NCBI GenBank assembly: GCA_028711905.1
Contig: JAQTRI010000020.1
Location: forward strand, 1 to 19,172
Direction: 5' to 3'
Source: Candidatus Wallbacteria bacterium
GTDB lineage: Bacteria; Muiribacteriota; JAQTZZ01
DNA: 19,172 nucleotides
The translations under genes and the position numbers were made by a program. Shown here piece by piece: positions 16,956-19,172 of this stretch (the first letter of the stretch is position 1; each line of letters opens with the position of its first letter). Under the pieces are notes generated by a model. That model had not been told where the DNA came from, made no database searches, and worked only from the letters and a program-made list of their open reading frames with translations.

Positions 16956-17360
16956 TCAACGGTTCAAGGGATAAATCCCGTATTGCCGCCTGATTGAAGT
17001 TATTGCATACCCGCTGAAACAGCCAATCGGAAAGGCGAACAGCCAGGCCCAGAACATCATGTCATCAGCTGTCCGGAAACTGTCGTTACCCTTCATCACT
17101 ACCAGGATCATGAATACCGAATTAAGTACGGAAAAAATCCCACCAAGAAAAGTACCCAGAAGACGGTTCCTGATATTCAGTAGACAAAACAGCGCAGTAA
17201 CCAAGCCGCTGGTCAGCACTGAATAGAAACCTAAGATTTGCTCGGGCAAAACATACCGTTCAAGCTTGTCCAGATTGGCGTTGAGGAAAAATTGATACCC
17301 GATAAAGCCGGTGAACAGGCCATTGATCAGGCAGATTTTCCAGATTCTGTTTCGGACCAT
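16956..17360 (-). CDS. Small four-helix membrane protein, unknown
   Basis: I do not recognise this protein. From ATG 17360 it has 134 residues (139 from the in-frame GTG at 17375). It contains four likely transmembrane helices: roughly ICLINGLFTGFIGYQFFL, LGFYSVLTSGLVTALFCLL, LLGTFLGGIFSVLNSVFMIL and MFWAWLFAFPIGCFSGYAI. It ends in a short basic tail. Its N terminus (RNRIWKICLIN) is the sequence repeated in truncated form at 18131 and 19005, so it may belong to a small local gene family. No ribosome site precedes either start; a TATAAT box ends seven bases before the A of ATG 17360, so a leaderless message is possible. It is divergent from the toxin-antitoxin pair. Confidence 0.6.
   Translation of the reverse strand: MVRNRIWKICLINGLFTGFIGYQFFLNANLDKLERYVLPEQILGFYSVLTSGLVTALFCLLNIRNRLLGTFLGGIFSVLNSVFMILVVMKGNDSFRTADDMMFWAWLFAFPIGCFSGYAITSIRRQYGIYPLNR
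17323..17355 (-). repeat. Repeat copy 1, within the start of the membrane protein gene
   Basis: Bases 17325-17355 match 18131-18161 at 30 of 31 positions (single A/G difference), and 17323-17346 are identical to 19005-19028 over 24 bases. Read on the minus strand it encodes RNRIWKICLIN of the intact membrane protein. Confidence 0.9.
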
Positions 17361-17366
17361 CCATGC

Positions 17367-17372
17367 ATTATA
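17367..17372 (-). promoter_or_regulatory. TATAAT box, possible leaderless promoter of the membrane protein gene
   Basis: A perfect -10 hexamer lies six bases before ATG 17360 on the minus strand, which would put the first transcribed base on the A of the start codon. No convincing -35 is seen, so the call is weak. Confidence 0.35.
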
Positions 17373-17439
17373 CACCCTGACAGGTCATGAAATCCCCTCG
17401 AAATCATCAAAGAAACCGGCAACAGTTATCAATTTGATG

Positions 17440-17445
17440 TATAAT
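17440..17445 (+). promoter_or_regulatory. TATAAT box upstream of the toxin-antitoxin pair
   Basis: A perfect -10 hexamer lies 26 bases before the antitoxin ATG at 17472. There is no good -35 at 16-18 bases. The start would be near 17452, leaving a short leader that contains the GGAG ribosome site. Confidence 0.45.
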
Positions 17446-17471
17446 TAAGCAATAAACTATTGGAGCTCGTA

Positions 17472-17720
17472 ATGAACAATCTGCTCAAACGCATTTCAGT
17501 CGATCCCAATGTCTGCTTCGGCAAACCCTGTATCAAGGGCACCAGAATCTGGGTCTCCCTGATCCTTGATCTCCTGGCCGACGGAATGGATTTTTCTGCC
17601 ATCATTGAGCAGTATCCCGGCCTTACAACTGACGACATCAGAGCTGCCATCGCATATGGCGCGGAAATGTCCCGGCAGAGATTTGTAGACCTGGTTAAAC
17701 CTACCGGTACCCACGGATGA
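17472..17720 (+). CDS. DUF433 antitoxin-type protein
   Basis: An 82-residue DUF433 protein. The hallmark GKPCIKGTRIWVSLILDLLADG segment is at about residues 16-37, followed by a short helix-turn-helix-like region (YPGLTTDDIRAAIAYGAEM). DUF433 proteins are the putative antitoxins paired with DUF5615 PIN-like proteins and usually bind both the toxin and their own promoter. ATG 17472 has GGAG (17462-17465) six bases upstream, so the longer frame from TTG 17460 is not the start. The stop overlaps the next ATG by four bases (ATGA), the usual coupling in such pairs. Its own promoter is probably the TATAAT at 17440. Confidence 0.88.
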   Translation: MNNLLKRISVDPNVCFGKPCIKGTRIWVSLILDLLADGMDFSAIIEQYPGLTTDDIRAAIAYGAEMSRQRFVDLVKPTGTHG

Positions 17721-18085
17721 AATTCAAGCTCGATGAGAACTTCTGGACCGGAGCTTTGGCACTTTTTCGCAGTCACGGATATGAAACCGATACAGTACAT
17801 TCGGAGAACATTTCAGGGTGTACGGATGCAGAGCTGTTCGAGAAGTGCGTAAACGAGCAGAGATGCCTCGTAACGATGGATCTGGATTTTTCAGACATTA
17901 TCAGGTTCCCGCCAGATAAGTCCAATGGAATCGTTGTTTTCAGACTGCCTCAACCGTTCACCTGTGCTGGAATGGAGGATTTGATCGCCGGTTTTCTTGA
18001 GCATGTCAAATCCGAACCTGTCAGGACTAAGCTCTGGATCGTGGAGCCGGGCCGGATCAGAATCCACAGCAGCAAAGATGAGTAA
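17717..18085 (+). CDS. DUF5615 PIN-like toxin-type protein
   Basis: A 122-residue protein of the DUF5615 PIN-like family, expected to be a metal-dependent ribonuclease held inactive by the DUF433 partner. Acidic residues at the expected places are LDEN near the N terminus, the DAEL motif after the second strand (ISGCTDAELFEKC) and the central TMDLDFSDI. The C terminus ends in a short beta segment (KLWIVEPGRIRI). Length is normal for the family and no catalytic position looks lost. No strong ribosome site precedes it; translation probably depends on coupling to the antitoxin. Toxicity is inferred from family and layout, not shown. Confidence 0.85.
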   Translation: MKFKLDENFWTGALALFRSHGYETDTVHSENISGCTDAELFEKCVNEQRCLVTMDLDFSDIIRFPPDKSNGIVVFRLPQPFTCAGMEDLIAGFLEHVKSEPVRTKLWIVEPGRIRIHSSKDE

Positions 18086-18106
18086 GTGCTCGGCTGCGTG
18101 AAAAAC

Positions 18107-18178
18107 TCAGATCATCTGCACATTGCCGTAGATCAGGCAGATTTTCCGGATTCTGTTTCGGTCAGAAACCTTGCTCAT
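18107..18178 (-). pseudogene. 23-codon remnant with the repeated N-terminal motif
   Basis: ATG 18178 opens a frame reading MSKVSDRNRIRKICLIYG and five more residues, then stop. AGGGGAG lies three bases upstream. It matches the start of the membrane protein (RNRIWKICLIN) and then diverges, so it looks like the severed 5' end of a related gene. Its ATG overlaps the stop of the fragment upstream (ATGA). A real small peptide gene is possible but less likely. Confidence 0.5.
18131..18161 (-). repeat. Repeat copy 2, between the toxin and ORF6N genes
   Basis: This copy matches 17325-17355 at 30 of 31 bases, in the same orientation. It sits between the toxin gene and the ORF6N control region. Confidence 0.9.
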
Positions 18179-18258
18179 ATCTCCCCTGCCAGGGCATCAA
18201 CCGTGCCTTGTACCACCTGCGCCATCCGGTCGTAATCTATCAGGCCGCGATTGGTGAA
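18175..18258 (-). pseudogene. 3' remnant of an unidentified minus-strand gene
   Basis: Twenty-seven sense codons, including NRGLIDYDRMAQVVQG and VDALAGEI, run from just after an in-frame TGA (18261-18259) to a TGA that overlaps the next ATG by four bases. The composition and the ATGA junction look like the end of a real gene in an operon. The upstream part is missing; the break lies beside the palindromes at 18264. I do not recognise the family. Confidence 0.4.
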
Positions 18259-18263
18259 TCAAG

Positions 18264-18300
18264 AGTCTCAATTTGAGACTGCGTGTCTCATTTTGAGACT
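18264..18300. promoter_or_regulatory. Tandem palindromic operators GTCTCA-N3-TGAGAC
   Basis: GTCTCAATTTGAGAC (18265-18279) and GTCTCATTTTGAGAC (18285-18299) differ by one base and are spaced 20 bases centre to centre, about two helical turns. The first extends to 8-bp arms (AGTCTCAA / TTGAGACT). The arrangement is typical of paired dimer-binding sites. Counted from the predicted start at 18392 they are centred at about -120 and -100, the usual distance for a sigma-54 activator. Confidence 0.65.
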
Positions 18301-18365
18301 CGGATCATGATGCCGGAATTAATCCAAAGCGATTAAAAGGCTTATGCTGAGCCGTCTGGTTTTTG

Positions 18366-18381
18366 TGGCACAGGGGTTGTT
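18366..18381 (+). promoter_or_regulatory. Sigma-54-like -24/-12 promoter of the ORF6N gene
   Basis: TGGCAC (18366-18371), five bases, then TTGTT (18377-18381). The GG and GT dinucleotides have the correct 10-base separation. The -24 half is perfect; the -12 half has GT in place of the usual GC. The predicted start is 18392. No good sigma-70 hexamers were noticed in this leader. Confidence 0.45.
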
Positions 18382-18391
18382 ACATCTGCAT

Positions 18392-18410
18392 CCGGTAACT
18401 ACCTTACCGG
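18392..18410 (+). promoter_or_regulatory. Leader hairpin at the predicted transcript 5' end
   Basis: CCGGTAA-CTACC-TTACCGG forms a perfect 7-bp stem with a 5-base loop. It begins at the base predicted to be +1 and ends 16 bases before the AAGGAGG ribosome site. It may protect the 5' end of the message or serve as a protein site. Confidence 0.5.
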
Positions 18411-18438
18411 GCCACCGGGAAATCAGAAGGAGGATTTG

Positions 18439-18966
18439 ATGTCTAAAAGAAAAAAAGAGACGGTTCAGCAGCAGATCGTTGAGAGTAAAATTCTCTTGCT
18501 CAGGGGAAAACGGATCATGCTGGACCGCGACCTTGCCGAATTGTACGGGGTGGAAACCAAGGTGTTGAATCAGGCAGTCAAAAGGAACCTGGCAAGGTTT
18601 CCGAGCGATTTCATGTTTCAATTGCGGGACAAGGATATCGAAAAATCAAGGTCACAAATTGTGACCTTGAACGGTAAGCGGGGTCAGAACACCAAGTACC
18701 TGCCATATGCCTTTACCGAGAACGGCATTGCCATGCTTTCATCTGTCTTGAAAAGCGAGCGGGCGATCATGGTCAACATTCAGATCATGCCGACCTTCAC
18801 CAGGCTGAGGGAGATTCTTTCCTCCAACCGGGAACTGCGGCAGAAAATCGAGGAGCTGGAAGACAAGTGCGATCAACAATTCAAGGCTGTCTTTGAAGTT
18901 ATCAGACAGATTCTGCACCCGAGAGAAAAGCAGAAGCCTCAGATCGGATTCAGGGGTAAGCTGTAA
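18439..18966 (+). CDS. ORF6N-domain DNA-binding protein
   Basis: A 175-residue protein whose first 110 residues are an ORF6N domain: ILLLRGKRIMLDRDLAELYG, VKRNLARFPSDFMFQLRDKD, LPYAFTENGIAMLSSVL. This domain is found in phage antirepressor-like proteins and in many free-standing chromosomal genes; it is thought to bind DNA. Residues about 130-160 (REILSSNRELRQKIEELEDK) form a likely coiled coil that would allow dimers. The tail is short and basic. ATG 18439 has AAGGAGG at 18427-18433, five bases upstream, so the TTG at 18436 is rejected. No phage structural or integrase gene is nearby. The elaborate upstream region suggests tightly controlled expression. Confidence 0.88.
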   Translation: MSKRKKETVQQQIVESKILLLRGKRIMLDRDLAELYGVETKVLNQAVKRNLARFPSDFMFQLRDKDIEKSRSQIVTLNGKRGQNTKYLPYAFTENGIAMLSSVLKSERAIMVNIQIMPTFTRLREILSSNRELRQKIEELEDKCDQQFKAVFEVIRQILHPREKQKPQIGFRGKL

Positions 18967-19000
18967 CAGTGGGGGACTGGATTAACCGGTTTCAAGGCAG

Positions 19001-19042
19001 TCAGTTGATCAGGCAGATTTTCCAGATTTTACTCTGATTCAT
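19001..19042 (-). pseudogene. 13-codon remnant with the repeated N-terminal motif
   Basis: ATG 19042 opens MNQSKIWKICLIN followed directly by stop. The last eight residues equal those of the membrane protein start. It is most likely a severed gene 5' end; it is too short to be called a gene with confidence. Confidence 0.4.
19005..19028 (-). repeat. Repeat copy 3, downstream of the ORF6N gene
   Basis: Twenty-four bases identical to 17323-17346, in the same orientation, beginning 38 bases after the ORF6N stop. Confidence 0.9.
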
Positions 19043-19088
19043 GGGCACCCCGATCCGCTGACTCGTCGACGCCATAACATGACTGATG

Positions 19089-19172
19089 TCAGAGAGCTAC
19101 TGAGTTTCTCAGCACTTCAGCAGCGAAACCCGAAGCGTCGGGGATGATCTCTGAAAACAGATGCGGTTCGAT
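19089..19172 (-). CDS. Possible 3' end of a gene entering from the right edge
   Basis: On the minus strand the frame is open from the window edge for 27 codons (including FSEIIPDASGFAAEVLRNS) to a TGA at 19091-19089. The composition is protein-like, and the stop falls 46 bases before the small frame at 19042, echoing the layout at 18175. Too short to identify; it could be chance. Confidence 0.35.
   Translation of the reverse strand: MEPHLFSEIIPDASGFAAEVLRNSVAL

Noticed and set aside
19041..19172. tRNA or other structured RNA in the right-hand end
   Set aside because: Only short 4-5 bp inverted repeats are present and no cloverleaf can be drawn.

Overview
The window looks like a piece of chromosome from an uncultivated, probably diderm bacterium. 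An endonuclease-type mutL, a type II lipoprotein pathway (lspA, lgt), a phosphatidylserine decarboxylase (phosphatidylethanolamine synthesis) and a TadG-like pilus-associated protein all point that way. TTG and GTG starts with strong AGGAGG-type ribosome sites are common. I cannot place it in a phylum. The gene mix would suit a deep-branching candidate phylum, but that is a guess.

Positions 1-13168 form a dense, all-plus-strand housekeeping block. In order: mutL (5' end cut by the window edge), a secreted VIT/VWA protein, a MobA-like nucleotidyltransferase, a membrane-anchored FecR-like protein, ileS, lspA, lgt, a solute-binding lipoprotein, serS and a short-form psd. Many neighbours overlap by 4-25 bases, so translation is probably coupled. 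A good sigma-70-type promoter at 4449-4477 can drive the run from the FecR-like gene to the lipoprotein. The lipoprotein is encoded directly after the two enzymes that mature lipoproteins.

Positions 13181-16846 are on the minus strand and converge on psd. They hold a 922-residue TadG-like protein with a nested domain architecture and, upstream of it, an alpha/beta hydrolase whose nucleophile elbow carries cysteine instead of serine. A perfect 10-bp inverted repeat lies between them, next to the TadG ribosome site.

Positions 16847-19172 are accessory in character. They hold a small four-helix membrane protein, a DUF433/DUF5615 toxin-antitoxin-type pair and an ORF6N-domain gene. Three direct copies of a 22-31 base sequence (17323, 18131, 19005) bracket the toxin-antitoxin pair and the ORF6N gene as if these were two cassettes. 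The repeat is the start of a coding sequence: intact in the membrane protein, cut short in the other two copies. Next to the middle copy is the severed 3' end of another minus-strand gene. The ORF6N gene has an unusual control region: tandem GTCTCA-N3-TGAGAC palindromes 20 bases apart, a sigma-54-like -24/-12 element about 75-100 bases downstream, and a perfect hairpin starting at the predicted first transcribed base.

The most notable items are the nested TadG-like protein, the repeat-bracketed cassettes, and the putative sigma-54/enhancer arrangement before the ORF6N gene. No tRNA, rRNA, CRISPR array or complete insertion sequence was seen.
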